A stretch of DNA of 64,000 nt from Pseudoclavibacter chungangensis (GTDB lineage: Bacteria > Actinomycetota > Actinomycetes > Actinomycetales > Microbacteriaceae), in NCBI RefSeq assembly GCF_013410545.1, contig NZ_JACCFV010000001.1, positions 1,860,001 to 1,924,000 of the forward strand, written 5' to 3'. The translations under genes and the position numbers were made by a program. The notes under the pieces were generated by a model. It saw nothing but the letters and a program-made list of their open reading frames with translations. It was not told the DNA's origin and searched no databases. Positions 26,572-35,377 of the stretch are shown piece after piece. Position 1 is the stretch's first letter. Every line of letters begins with the position of its first letter.

Positions 26572-28037
26572 GGCTCTTCGGACATCTGGTGGGGGTCATG
26601 GTGTGAGGCCTCCGGCGGCGAGGAGCATGCGGAGTCGGTAGTTGTGGCGGTTGCGGAACCCTCTGGCGAGGCGGCGGTGGAGCTCGATGATCCCGTTGAC
26701 GGCCTCGGTGCCGCCGTTCGATGATCTCCCGGTCGTGAAGTAGGCCAGGAACGCTGCCTGCCAACGGCGGAGGGTGCGGCCGAGCCTCGCGATCTCCGGG
26801 ATCGGGCAGGTGTGAAACGAGTCGACGACCTTCCGGGCGATCCGCCGCCCGGCGGCGAGGTCCTTCTGGTGGTAGGCGGAGCGGAGTTGCTGCGCGCACT
26901 GCCATGCGACGAACACCTCGTCGTGCGCGGGATCGGCCTTGATCGTCGTCGCGAGCCTGTTCCGCTGTTTCTCGGTGAGGTTCTCTGCCCCGGCGCGGAG
27001 GATCGTCTGGATTCCGTAGAGCGGGTCGCCCTTCCGTCCGCGATGTCCGAGGGTGTCCTGCTGGACACGGCGGCGCACCTCGTCCACAGCGGCGGTGCCG
27101 AGCTTGACGACGTGGAACGCGTCGAGCACCGTGGTGGCGTCTTCGAGCTTGTCGTCGATCGCGGTCTTGTAGCCGGCGAACGGGTCCAACGCCGCGACCT
27201 GCACGTTCTTCCGGAACGCATCGCCGCGGTCTGCGAGCCAGGACGCGTAGGCCTTCCCCGACCGGCCGGGCACGAGATCGAGCAGTCTGGCCCGCGTCGT
27301 TCCGTGGTCGTCGCGGCTCAGGTCGACCATCCCGGTCAGCTCCTTCGGGCCGCGCTTGCGGGGATCGACGTGATGGGGAGGCTCGGAGCGTGTGCTCATC
27401 CACGCCGAGCGTGGTCACGTTCTCGAACCGGGACTCATCGGCCGCCGACTTGACGAGCTCGGGCTCAACCGCGCGCCACACGGTCTTCCACGACGTGTCG
27501 AGCTGACGGGCCAGACCGTGAACGGTCGCGTGCTCGCGGCGTAGCTGCCCGATCGCCCATGCCACGGCGCGCTGGGTGATCGACCCGCGTCGGGCAACCA
27601 GATCCGGAAGCTGCTCCACGAACGTCTTCCGCACGCAATCCTCCTCGCCACACCGCCAGACCCGTTGCCGCCACACAATCCGCCCCCGTGTCGTCCCGGG
27701 CACGTCATGAAGCACGCGACGGCGCCGGCCGCGACTGGTCGCGATGACTCCACACGACAGGCACCCGATCGGAGCTGCCAGGCTCGAGACCGTCACGACC
27801 AGCAGCCCGTCACGGCGCTGGGCGTGCTCGACATAGACACCGGGAAGGCCGAGCAGAACGTCGCAGCGGGAACACGGATCGGCGGAGCGCGCGTCAGCGC
27901 ACCCCGAGGTAGGGTGAAGCACGTCGAGGTCCTCGGAGTCGATCAGACAGTTAGCGCTACTGATCCTCCGGGACCTCGACCCCTACCCGCCGACCATCAC
28001 CCGGCGAGCCTCACCCCCACCAAATGTCCGCAGAGCC
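26572..28037 (-). mobile_element. ISL3-family element, copy A (1466 bp)
   Basis: Terminal inverted repeats GGCTCTTCGGACATCTGG (26572 onward) and, read from the other end, GGCTCTGCGGACATTTGG (ending at 28037) bound a copy nearly identical to copy B (32539-33994) but in opposite orientation. It is 10 bp longer than B, which is accounted for by one lesion inside the transposase gene. No 8-bp target duplication is visible: ACTTTCAT on the left versus GGTTAGGC on the right. Confidence 0.88.
26596..27922 (-). pseudogene. ISL3 transposase of copy A, disrupted
   Basis: Aligned with intact copy B, the protein is the same up to LGVDEH. There, ATCTGGC of B is replaced by a 17-nt stretch (ACGCTCCGAGCCTCCCC), a net +10 nt that throws the frame (27380-27400). 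The downstream frame (DPRKRGPKELTGMVDLSRD to the end) is otherwise intact. The lesion falls immediately after the DEH that contributes a catalytic Asp in ISL3 transposases, so copy A should be unable to make an active enzyme. Confidence 0.85.
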
Positions 28038-28042
28038 GGTTA

Positions 28043-29526
28043 GGCTCTGCGCATTCTAGGTGGGGGTGAGGGGGTCAAGTCCGCCGGCGATCAGGAGCAT
28101 GCGGAGCCGGTAGTTGTCGTAGTTGGTGAAGCCGCGGGCGATCCGGCGGGCGAGTTCGATGAGCCCATTCACGGCCTCGGTGCCGCCGTTGGATGAGCGT
28201 CCTGTCGCCCAGTAGGCCAGGAACGCGGCTCGCCACTGGGTGAGGGTGCGGCCGAGGCGGGCGATTTCGGGGATCGGGCAGGACGGGAACGATTCGAGAA
28301 CCTTCTCGGCGATCTTGTGCCCTTCGACCAGGTTGGGGTGCCGGTAGGCGTCGCGGAGCTGCTGGGCGGCGTGCCAGGCGACTTCAACTTCAACGTGCTC
28401 CTCCCTCGTCGCGAACGCCGCGTCGAGCCGGGACCGCTGCCTGTCGGTGAGGCGCTCCCGTCCGGCGCGGAGGATGTTGCGGATCCCGTAGAGCGGATCT
28501 CCCTTGCAGCCGCGATGGCCGAGGGTGTCTTGCTGGACGCGGCGACGGACGTCATCAACCGCGGCGGTGCCGAGCTTGACGACGTGGAACGCGTCCAGCA
28601 CCGCGGTCGCGTCGTCGAGTTCGTCGTCGAGGGCCTTCTTGTAGCCGGCGAACGGGTCAAGAGCTGCGATCTTCACCCCGGCACGGAACTGTTCGTCCCG
28701 CTCCTTGATCCAGTCTGCGTACGCCTTCGAGGATCGACCTGGCACCAGGTCCAGCAGTCGCGCCCGCACGCGTCCCGTGGCGTCTCGGGTCAGGTCGACC
28801 ATCCCGGTCAGCTCCTTCGGACCGCGCCCGCCGTCGGCGACGGGCTTCGTGGACACGTGATGCCACAGGTGCTCGTCCACGCCGAGCACTTCTACGCCAT
28901 CGAACCGGCCAGGGTCCTGCTCGCGGCGCTGCAACTCGGCCTCCACGTGCGTCCAGACCGTGCGCCACGCGACGCGCAGCTGCCGAGCGACACCGCGCAC
29001 TGACGCGTTCTCGCGGCGCATCTGCGCCACCGCCCACGCCACCGCGCGAGCCGTCAGCGCTTTGTTGGCCGCCGCGACGGTCGGGTTCTGCTCCGTGAAT
29101 GAGCGCACCCCGCACCCGTCCTGGCGACACCGCCAGCGGCGCTTGCGCCACCGGACCCGAACCGGAGTCCCGCCCATCGGGGCGTCCGTCAGAACGAGCA
29201 CCTTCCGTCCCGCCGACTCCGCGACCACTCCGCACTCAGGGCAGCCGACCGGACCCGGCGGCGACTCGGCATCGATCACGAGCACGCCATCGCCGCGACG
29301 CTCGACCCCGGCCACCCGGAGCCCGTCGAGTCCGACGAGCAGGTCGCAGCGATCACAGTAGACAGCAGAACATGGGCGCGCGGCGGCGCAGCGCGTAGCA
29401 TCAGGCACGGGTCGAGGTCTCCGGACGAACAGGTTGCTTGGTCGCTACCGATCCTCCGGGCCTCGACCCACCTCACCCCGTCACGCCACGCCCGAGCGCC
29501 TCACCCCACCCAGAATGCGCAGAGCC
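28043..29526 (-). mobile_element. ISL3-family element, copy C (1484 bp)
   Basis: It is bounded by GGCTCTGCGCATTCTAGG (28043 onward) and its counterpart ending at 29526 (reverse strand GGCTCTGCGCATTCTGGG). The ends differ from those of A and B beyond the first bases, and the transposase differs throughout, so this is a related but distinct ISL3 element. It sits only 5 nt (GGTTA) from copy A. No flanking duplication is seen (GCCGGTTA left, AGTATGAC right). Confidence 0.88.
28056..29408 (-). CDS. ISL3-family transposase (copy C), intact
   Basis: At 450 aa this is a full ISL3 transposase. It has an N-terminal zinc-ribbon pair (CDRCD, CPECG, then CRQDGCGVRSF), an HTH (ENASVRGVARQLRVAWRTVW), the DDE core beginning LGVDEHLWHHV, KELTGMVDL, AALDPFAGYKKAL and DAFHVVKLG, and the conserved C-terminus GRSSNGGTEAVNGLIELARR. 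Nothing is missing, so it is the only ISL3 copy here besides B that appears functional. Confidence 0.9.
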   Translation of the reverse strand: MPDATRCAAARPCSAVYCDRCDLLVGLDGLRVAGVERRGDGVLVIDAESPPGPVGCPECGVVAESAGRKVLVLTDAPMGGTPVRVRWRKRRWRCRQDGCGVRSFTEQNPTVAAANKALTARAVAWAVAQMRRENASVRGVARQLRVAWRTVWTHVEAELQRREQDPGRFDGVEVLGVDEHLWHHVSTKPVADGGRGPKELTGMVDLTRDATGRVRARLLDLVPGRSSKAYADWIKERDEQFRAGVKIAALDPFAGYKKALDDELDDATAVLDAFHVVKLGTAAVDDVRRRVQQDTLGHRGCKGDPLYGIRNILRAGRERLTDRQRSRLDAAFATREEHVEVEVAWHAAQQLRDAYRHPNLVEGHKIAEKVLESFPSCPIPEIARLGRTLTQWRAAFLAYWATGRSSNGGTEAVNGLIELARRIARGFTNYDNYRLRMLLIAGGLDPLTPT

Positions 29527-29630
29527 AGTATGACCTATCGGCAACGAGCGGCCTCCCCATCTGACACCGCGCTTAGACCCTCGTGTACGGCAGAATGATC
29601 AAGCAGGCGCACGGACGAGAGTAGGCAGTC

Positions 29631-31304
29631 ATGCAAGACGGTGGACAGTTAGACATCAGCCTTCGAGGGGTTGCGCATCTTCTCAGGGATCAGTCGCTCG
29701 AAGTTCCAGCGTTTCAACGCAACTACTCTTGGAGCAGGGAGCAGGTTGATGAATACTGGTTTGATCTCAAGGCCGCGCTCACCACTGACCAGCCGTTCTA
29801 TTTCCTTGGCACAGTAGTTCTGGGACGTTCGGCCAGTGGCGCGGCGTCAGTTATCGATGGACAGCAACGTTTGGCTACGACGTCCATGCTGCTAGCAGCG
29901 ATACGGGACGTGTTCCGAGATAGAGGCGATGTTCGCCGTGCCGAAACGTTGCAGTCCCTGTATCTGGCTGCGCCATCCCTCCTGGAAAACAGAACACAGC
30001 CGAAGCTTCAGCTTAACGCCGTGGATCAAGCATTCTTCGAAGCGCATATTCTCAGGCTTCGCGATACCCCAGCCCAAGACGCAGAAACTCGCCCGGCGCT
30101 CGCGGATGCTTTCGCGCGATTGAGCGCGCGGCTGGTGGACGACGTGGAAGGCGTCGGCCCGAAGTGGGAGGATCGGCTCCTTCGCTGGGTAGAGCTCTTG
30201 GAGAAACGAACACAAGTTATTGCCGTCAGCGTGACGGATGACTCAGATGCGTTCGTCATCTTTGAGACGCTCAACGATCGCGGAATGGAACTCTCGGTTT
30301 CGGATCTCATAAAGAACTATCTTCTTGGCCTAAGCAGGGAGGAAATCGCGCTGGCTCAGGAGTTGTGGGTATCGACCTCACGCGCGATCGAAGAGACGGC
30401 GACATCCAAAGAGATCACTTCGTTTATTCGTCAATGGTGGAGCTCAAGGCAGGGTGCGACCAGAGAACGAGACCTGTATAAGTCCTTGCGGAGCAACGTC
30501 TCGGCCCGGGATGAAGCTGTGTCGGTGTTGCGCGAAATGGCAAAGTCAGCACCTGCCTATGCTGCACTGCTTGACCCGGATCACTACCTCTGGGCTGAAC
30601 TCCCGGCTATGGCACCGCGTTCTGTGGCGGTGCTGCTCGAGCTCGGGTTTGAGCAGTACCGCCCGCTTGCTATCGCCGCAATGCGGAAGTTCCCGGGAAC
30701 CGACCTGGGCGAACTCCTGGCCTCCATCGTCAACTGGTCTGTGCGCGGACTTATCGTCGGCGGGATCGGTGGTGGTAGTGCTGAGCGTTACTATGCGGAG
30801 GCGGCAGTCCGAGTCTCGAATGAACGCGCACGGACAGTTGAGGAAGTTTTTCGTGAGCTCGATGGAATGGTAGCCAGCGACCGCGAGTTCGAGGCAACTT
30901 TCCGGGAACGACGAGTACTCCGGATCTCCTACCTTCGATACCTTCTTCGCTCGCTTGATTCCGGCGAAGCCATTTCGACACTGCGGCATGGTGACTCGGT
31001 GCCCATCGGATTCTTCCCACGAACTGACCCGAATGGCGTATGGGGCGACTTTGTTGCCGAAGATGATCGTAAACAACTAAGTGCCCGCATAGGCAACTAC
31101 GGCCTGTTCCCAGCTCACCTGTCCGCGAAGGTACCTTCTGCGCCTCTCGAGCGTCTGGCCTTCTTCGAAGCGCATGACGAGCTGCGCAGCTCGCTCGGGC
31201 TGACCTGGGATCAGGTGACTCCCGACGTCGTGGCTAGCCGTCAGGCTCAGATGGCTGAAGCTGCTGTAACGGTCTGGCCAACGATCCAAAAGAACACTGT
31301 CTAG
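29631..31304 (+). CDS. DUF262 protein with degenerate DUF1524 nuclease region (GmrSD-like)
   Basis: The 557-aa protein has a full N-terminal DUF262 domain: VPAFQRNYSWSREQVDEYW, FFLGTVVL-like strand, VIDGQQRLATTSML (residues 74-88, the IDGQQR nucleotide motif) and VIFETLNDRGMELSVSDLIK (about 208-227). The C-terminus aligns with DUF1524, the HNH half of GmrSD type IV restriction enzymes, but where the family has E-H before F/L-P, this protein reads VPIGFFPR (about 457-464). The GN of GNYGLF (about 488) is kept. The nuclease is therefore probably dead. GC content is visibly lower than in the host genes. It is 11 nt ahead of a GGDEF gene, in one transcription unit. Confidence 0.82.
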   Translation: MQDGGQLDISLRGVAHLLRDQSLEVPAFQRNYSWSREQVDEYWFDLKAALTTDQPFYFLGTVVLGRSASGAASVIDGQQRLATTSMLLAAIRDVFRDRGDVRRAETLQSLYLAAPSLLENRTQPKLQLNAVDQAFFEAHILRLRDTPAQDAETRPALADAFARLSARLVDDVEGVGPKWEDRLLRWVELLEKRTQVIAVSVTDDSDAFVIFETLNDRGMELSVSDLIKNYLLGLSREEIALAQELWVSTSRAIEETATSKEITSFIRQWWSSRQGATRERDLYKSLRSNVSARDEAVSVLREMAKSAPAYAALLDPDHYLWAELPAMAPRSVAVLLELGFEQYRPLAIAAMRKFPGTDLGELLASIVNWSVRGLIVGGIGGGSAERYYAEAAVRVSNERARTVEEVFRELDGMVASDREFEATFRERRVLRISYLRYLLRSLDSGEAISTLRHGDSVPIGFFPRTDPNGVWGDFVAEDDRKQLSARIGNYGLFPAHLSAKVPSAPLERLAFFEAHDELRSSLGLTWDQVTPDVVASRQAQMAEAAVTVWPTIQKNTV

Positions 31305-31315
31305 GGCGGCAGGAA

Positions 31316-32122
31316 ATGGACGCGAAGGAGCTTGACGAGAACTGGCGGCGCGCATGTCGGGCAAACCCAATTCTTAGCAGACTGGGCGACCCCTCGGACA
31401 GTGCCCAACTCATCGCCGACGTGCTGAGCCGGGTGCAAGGGCTTGGCCATCCTCCCGACGCAGTCCTGCGCGGACTCGCGGTGGGATTCGCCATGTCTGG
31501 GTGGGAAGGGAACCCGGAGGCCGCGTATCTGCAGCTCGCAACATTGGTGATAGAGGCCTCCAAGGACCCTCAGGCAGACTTGCGAGAAGCCCTGCAAGTT
31601 CTTTCAGTGGTAGGCGATGCCTCAGTGAGCAATCTTCTCGATGTATGGCGTACTGAGGCCGAAGAAGATCGATTGACACGTCTCGGCAATCGTCGGCGTA
31701 TGGAGGCAGTGACGAGGGATTGGGTTAGGACCGAAGTCACGTTTGACTATGCTTCCATCGATGTAGATGGATTGAAAGCCGTCAATGACGGCCCAGGTGG
31801 GCACGAGGCCGGTGATGAACTGCTGAGAACTGTCGCCGCACACCTGACGAGCACGCTACCCAACGATCTATGCCATATTTTCCGCTACGGCGGCGATGAG
31901 TTCGGAGTCGTCATGAAACGATCCGAGGACGGGGCAGCGCTCAGAGAGCGGTTGGATGAGGTTGTTCAAGGTCTGCCCGGCGAGATCTCCTTCAGCTGGG
32001 GGGTTTCCACCTGGCCTGACGAGGATAACGAAGTACACACCGTGATTCGCTATGCAGATGAACGGATGTACGAGCAGAAGCGCATGAAGAAGAGCAGTGA
32101 CGTGAGCGACGCGACCCAATGA
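31316..32122 (+). CDS. GGDEF-domain nucleotide cyclase paired with the DUF262 gene
   Basis: The 268-aa soluble protein has a helical N-terminal domain (1-115) of no recognised family, then a canonical GGDEF domain: DRLTRLGNRRRM (118-129), ASIDVDGLKAVND (metal Asp, 146-158), GHEAGDELL, RYGGDEFGVV (189-198) and ADERMYEQK. All residues needed to make a cyclic dinucleotide or related product are present. The inhibitory I-site RxxD is replaced by LPND. There is no membrane or sensor domain of known type. The 11-nt gap to the DUF262 gene implies co-expression. It may be an ordinary diguanylate cyclase or a signal generator for its partner. Confidence 0.85.
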   Translation: MDAKELDENWRRACRANPILSRLGDPSDSAQLIADVLSRVQGLGHPPDAVLRGLAVGFAMSGWEGNPEAAYLQLATLVIEASKDPQADLREALQVLSVVGDASVSNLLDVWRTEAEEDRLTRLGNRRRMEAVTRDWVRTEVTFDYASIDVDGLKAVNDGPGGHEAGDELLRTVAAHLTSTLPNDLCHIFRYGGDEFGVVMKRSEDGAALRERLDEVVQGLPGEISFSWGVSTWPDEDNEVHTVIRYADERMYEQKRMKKSSDVSDATQ

Positions 32123-32323
32123 AAGATAGCCTTCTCAGACAACCAAGTTCTCCCGAGTAGACGGCAGGAGCTGCCCATTTCGCTGAGCCCTTCAAAGGGA
32201 TGTTCTGTTACCTGCCTGCATTCCCACTCTCCAGGAACTCACGGCCTAGCGGGGTGTCTTTTCCAGAGTCAATGTCAACGGCTCAGAGTGCCCGCATTCT
32301 CCCGCGAGCCTAGCCTTGTAGTC

Positions 32324-32538
32324 ATGGTGGGCGGCGAGAAGGACGAGAGGCGGCATGTACCTGCCGCGTCGAGCGAGGGTCGCCGCCGGAACATGCAGGC
32401 GAACCGGCGCCGGGATACGAAGCCAGAGCTGGCTTTGCGGTCTGCGCTGCACCGGGCCGGGTTCCGGTACCGGTGCGACTTCCGCATCGATCTGCCGGAG
32501 GGGAGGGTGCGCCCGGATATCGTGTTCACTCGCAAACG
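32324..32538 (+). pseudogene. vsr: Very short patch repair endonuclease (Vsr), truncated by ISL3 copy B
   Basis: From ATG 32324 the frame reads PAASSEGRRRNMQANRRRDT, KPELALRSALHRAGFRYR and RPDIVFTRKR, the N-terminal half of a Vsr mismatch nicking enzyme (SSEGRRRNMQ and RRRDTKPE are family signatures). The catalytic part (the region of the DGCFWHGC motif) is absent because the ISL3 end begins at 32539. Vsr normally accompanies a cytosine-C5 methyltransferase (dcm); none is left here. It lies behind the DUF262/GGDEF pair on the same strand. Confidence 0.85.
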
Positions 32539-33994
32539 GGCTCTTCGGACATTTGGTGGGGGTGAGGCTCGCCGGGTGATGGTCGGCGGGTAGGGGTCGA
32601 GATCCCGGAGGATCAGTAGCGCTAACTGTCTGATCGACTCCGAGGACCTCGACGTGCTTCACCCTACCTCGGGGTGCGCTGACGCGCGCTCCGCCGATCC
32701 GTGTTCCCGCTGCGACGTTCTGCTCGGCCTTCCCGGTGTCTATGTCGAGCACGCCCAGCGCCGTGACGGGCTGCTGGTCGTGACGGTCTCGAGCCTGGCA
32801 GCTCCGATCGGGTGCCTGTCGTGTGGAGTCATCGCGACCAGTCGCGGCCGGCGCCGTCGCGTGCTTCATGACGTGCCCGGGACGACACGGGTGCGGATTG
32901 TGTGGCGGCAACGGGTCTGGCGGTGTGGCGAGGAGGATTGCGTGCGGAAGACGTTCGTGGAGCAGCTTCCGGATCTGGTTGCCCGACGCGGGTCGATCAC
33001 CCAGCGCGCCGTGGCATGGGCGATCGGGCAGCTACGTCGCGAGCACGCGACCGTTCACGGTCTGGCCCGTCAGCTCGACACGTCGTGGAAGACCGTGTGG
33101 CGCGCGGTTGAGCCCGAGCTCGTCAAGTCGGCGGCCGATGAGTCCCGGTTCGAGAACGTGACCACGCTCGGCGTGGATGAGCACATCTGGCATCACGTCG
33201 ATCCTCGCAAGCACGGCCCGAAGGAGCTGACCGGGATGGTCGACCTGAGCCGCGACGACCACGGAACGACGCGGGCCAGACTGCTCGATCTCGTGCCCGG
33301 CCGGTCGGGGAAGGCCTACGCGTCCTGGCTCGCAGACCGCGGCGATGCGTTCCGGAAGAACGTGCAGGTCGCGGCGTTGGACCCGTTCGCCGGCTACAAG
33401 ACCGCGATCGACGACAAGCTCGAAGACGCCACCACGGTGCTCGACGCGTTCCACGTCGTCAAGCTCGGCACCGCCGCTGTGGACGAGGTGCGCCGCCGTG
33501 TCCAGCAGGACACCCTCGGACATCGCGGACGGAAGGGCGACCCGCTCTACGGAATCCAGACGATCCTCCGCGCCGGGGCAGAGAACCTCACCGAGAAACA
33601 GCGGAACAGGCTCGCGACGACGATCAAGGCCGATCCCGCGCACGACGAGGTGTTCGTCGCATGGCAGTGCGCGCAGCAACTCCGCTCCGCCTACCACCAG
33701 AAGGACCTCGCCGCCGGGCGGCGGATCGCCCGGAAGGTCGTCGACTCGTTTCACACCTGCCCGATCCCGGAGATCGCGAGGCTCGGCCGCACCCTCCGCC
33801 GTTGGCAGGCAGCGTTCCTGGCCTACTTCACGACCGGGAGATCATCGAACGGCGGCACCGAGGCCGTCAACGGGATCATCGAGCTCCACCGCCGCCTCGC
33901 CAGAGGGTTCCGCAACCGCCACAACTACCGACTCCGCATGCTCCTCGCCGCCGGAGGCCTCACACCATGACCCCCACCAGATGTCCGAAGAGCC
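32539..33994 (+). mobile_element. ISL3-family element, copy B (1456 bp)
   Basis: It is bounded by GGCTCTTCGGACATTTGG (32539 onward) and, at the other end, the complement of GGCTCTTCGGACATCTGG ending at 33994. It is the intact sister of copy A in inverted orientation. It joins two unrelated half genes, vsr on the left and a large serine recombinase on the right. The flanking 8-mers (CGCAAACG and CATAAAGT) do not match, so it did not arrive here by a simple insertion that left flanks intact. Confidence 0.9.
32654..33970 (+). CDS. ISL3-family transposase (copy B), intact
   Basis: The 438-aa transposase is complete: zinc-ribbon cysteines (CSRCD, CLSCG, CGEEDC), HTH (EHATVHGLARQLDTSWKTVW), the DDE core LGVDEHIWHHVDPRKHG, ELTGMVDLSRD, AALDPFAGYKTAI, DAFHVVKLGTAAVD and the conserved end GRSSNGGTEAVNGIIELHRR. 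It is the reference against which the lesion in copy A can be read. Confidence 0.92.
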   Translation: MLHPTSGCADARSADPCSRCDVLLGLPGVYVEHAQRRDGLLVVTVSSLAAPIGCLSCGVIATSRGRRRRVLHDVPGTTRVRIVWRQRVWRCGEEDCVRKTFVEQLPDLVARRGSITQRAVAWAIGQLRREHATVHGLARQLDTSWKTVWRAVEPELVKSAADESRFENVTTLGVDEHIWHHVDPRKHGPKELTGMVDLSRDDHGTTRARLLDLVPGRSGKAYASWLADRGDAFRKNVQVAALDPFAGYKTAIDDKLEDATTVLDAFHVVKLGTAAVDEVRRRVQQDTLGHRGRKGDPLYGIQTILRAGAENLTEKQRNRLATTIKADPAHDEVFVAWQCAQQLRSAYHQKDLAAGRRIARKVVDSFHTCPIPEIARLGRTLRRWQAAFLAYFTTGRSSNGGTEAVNGIIELHRRLARGFRNRHNYRLRMLLAAGGLTP

Positions 33995-35233
33995 CATAAA
34001 GTCGAGCGCGGCGGCACCGTGGGACGCGCGAAGCTCGGCTACCTCAACGCGCGAAAGGACTTCGACGGGCGCCTGGTCAACACCATCGACGTCGACCCCG
34101 TCCGTGCTCCGCTCATCCGGTGGGCGTTCGAGCAGTACTCGACCGGGCAGCACTCGATCATGCAGTTGCAAATCATGCTCGAACACCAAGGACTGACCAC
34201 GCGCCCCTCATCGAAGCGCGCGGCCAGGCCACTGTCCACGAGCCAGCTGGCGATGATCCTCCGCGATCCGTACTACACCGGCGTCATCCGCTACAAAGGA
34301 CGCCTCTACCCGGGACGCCACGAACCGATCATCTCCAAGGAACTGTTCCTCGCCGTGCAGAAAATCCTCGACGGCCGCAACCGCAAAGGCGACCGCGACC
34401 GCACCCACTTCCACTTCCTCCGCGGCCTGCTCTACTGCGCCGAATGCAAGGAAGCCGGGCGCGACAGCGGCCTCGTCTACAGCCAGAACACCGGCCACGG
34501 CGGCACCTACGAGTACTACCTCTGCACCGCCAAACAACGCGGCCTCTGCAGCATGCCCAGCGTCCGCCTCGACGACGTCGAAGAGGCCGTCGCCAGAGCT
34601 GTCGCCGCCGAGGAGTTCCACACCGAGGAACTCATCGAGATCCGCGACCAGGTACGCCACGCCCTCGAAGAGATGCAGTCCCACGAGCAAGAAGAGAAGG
34701 ACGCGCTCCGCACCCAACTCGCCAAGCTCGAAGCACAGGAGGATCGGCTGATCGATCTTGCCGCCGATGGCAAGCTCCCCAGCAGCAAGCTCCGCGAACG
34801 ACTCGAAGCCGTCACCCTGCAGAAGGGCGCCGTAGCCGAGAAACTCGCACGCACCGGCGCCCGAATCCAGCGCGGCGTCGACCGCGTCTACGCCTCCATC
34901 GACTTGCTTGAGAAGCCCCGCGAGCTATACGAGAGCCTGCCCGACAGCGCCCGACGCAACCTCCTCGGCGCGTTCTTCAAGAAGCTCAACGTCCTCATCA
35001 CCGAAGATGGCCTGCACCTCACCAGCGAACGGACAGAGATCAACGAAGCGTTCCACGAGTGGCAGACACACCACCGCCTCACCTCGGCCGCACACACGCC
35101 GACGAAAACGAAGAGGGCCTCCCGCATTCCTGCGGAAGACCCTGCTTCGGTGCCGTACCGACTTACTCAGTCCAAAGGTTTGAATAAGCCTGTATTGGTC
35201 GGGATGACAGGATTTGAACCTGCGACCCCTTGA
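33995..35233 (+). pseudogene. Large serine recombinase, N-terminally truncated by ISL3 copy B
   Basis: The frame enters directly from the IS end as KVERGGTVGRAKLGYLN, the start of the recombinase domain. It continues through ILRDPYYTGVIRYKGRLYPG, the zinc ribbon (LLYCAECKEAG ... YYLCTAKQRGLCSM), a long coiled coil (EEMQSHEQEEKDALRTQLA) and a C-terminal region. The catalytic resolvase domain with the active-site Ser is missing, so it is not functional. The last 11 codons (VGMTGFEPATP) are the complement of a tRNA-Pro 3' end, meaning the gene runs into the island's left attachment site. Confidence 0.88.
35199..35233. repeat. Left attachment site (attL-type), tRNA-Pro 3' end fragment
   Basis: These 35 nt match 47101-47135 (the 3' end of intact tRNA-Pro) at 34 of 35 positions, in the same orientation; the last 28 are identical. 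The 5' part of the tRNA is absent here. The two copies define the ends of the island. Confidence 0.92.
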
Positions 35234-35351
35234 ATCGCATTGGTCAATAGTGTCAACCGTGCACCCCAGCCCGCTTCAGCCCTGTTTACAAGGCTGTTTG
35301 TCGATTCAGGTATCCCAGCAGAGCCCGCCACATCCCGGTGGTTCCCGCTAC

Positions 35352-35377
35352 TTGCGGTGACTTCTGCGGTTACATCT
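35352..35377. repeat. Integrase arm-type site candidate, left
   Basis: TTGCGGTGACTT followed by a second GCGGTTACAT unit 12 nt on. It matches 47022-47046 in about 20 of 26 positions and has the same internal 12-nt period. Confidence 0.5.

Noticed and set aside
30000..31300. DUF262 gene as an active GmrSD restriction enzyme
   Set aside because: The E-H of the HNH-type motif is replaced by G-F, so nuclease activity is not supported.
26564..34002. Copies A and B as ends of a composite transposon carrying DUF262/GGDEF
   Set aside because: Inverted orientation fits, but the outer 8-mers ACTTTCAT and CATAAAGT are not a target duplication in either direction, and both outer flanks are broken genes.
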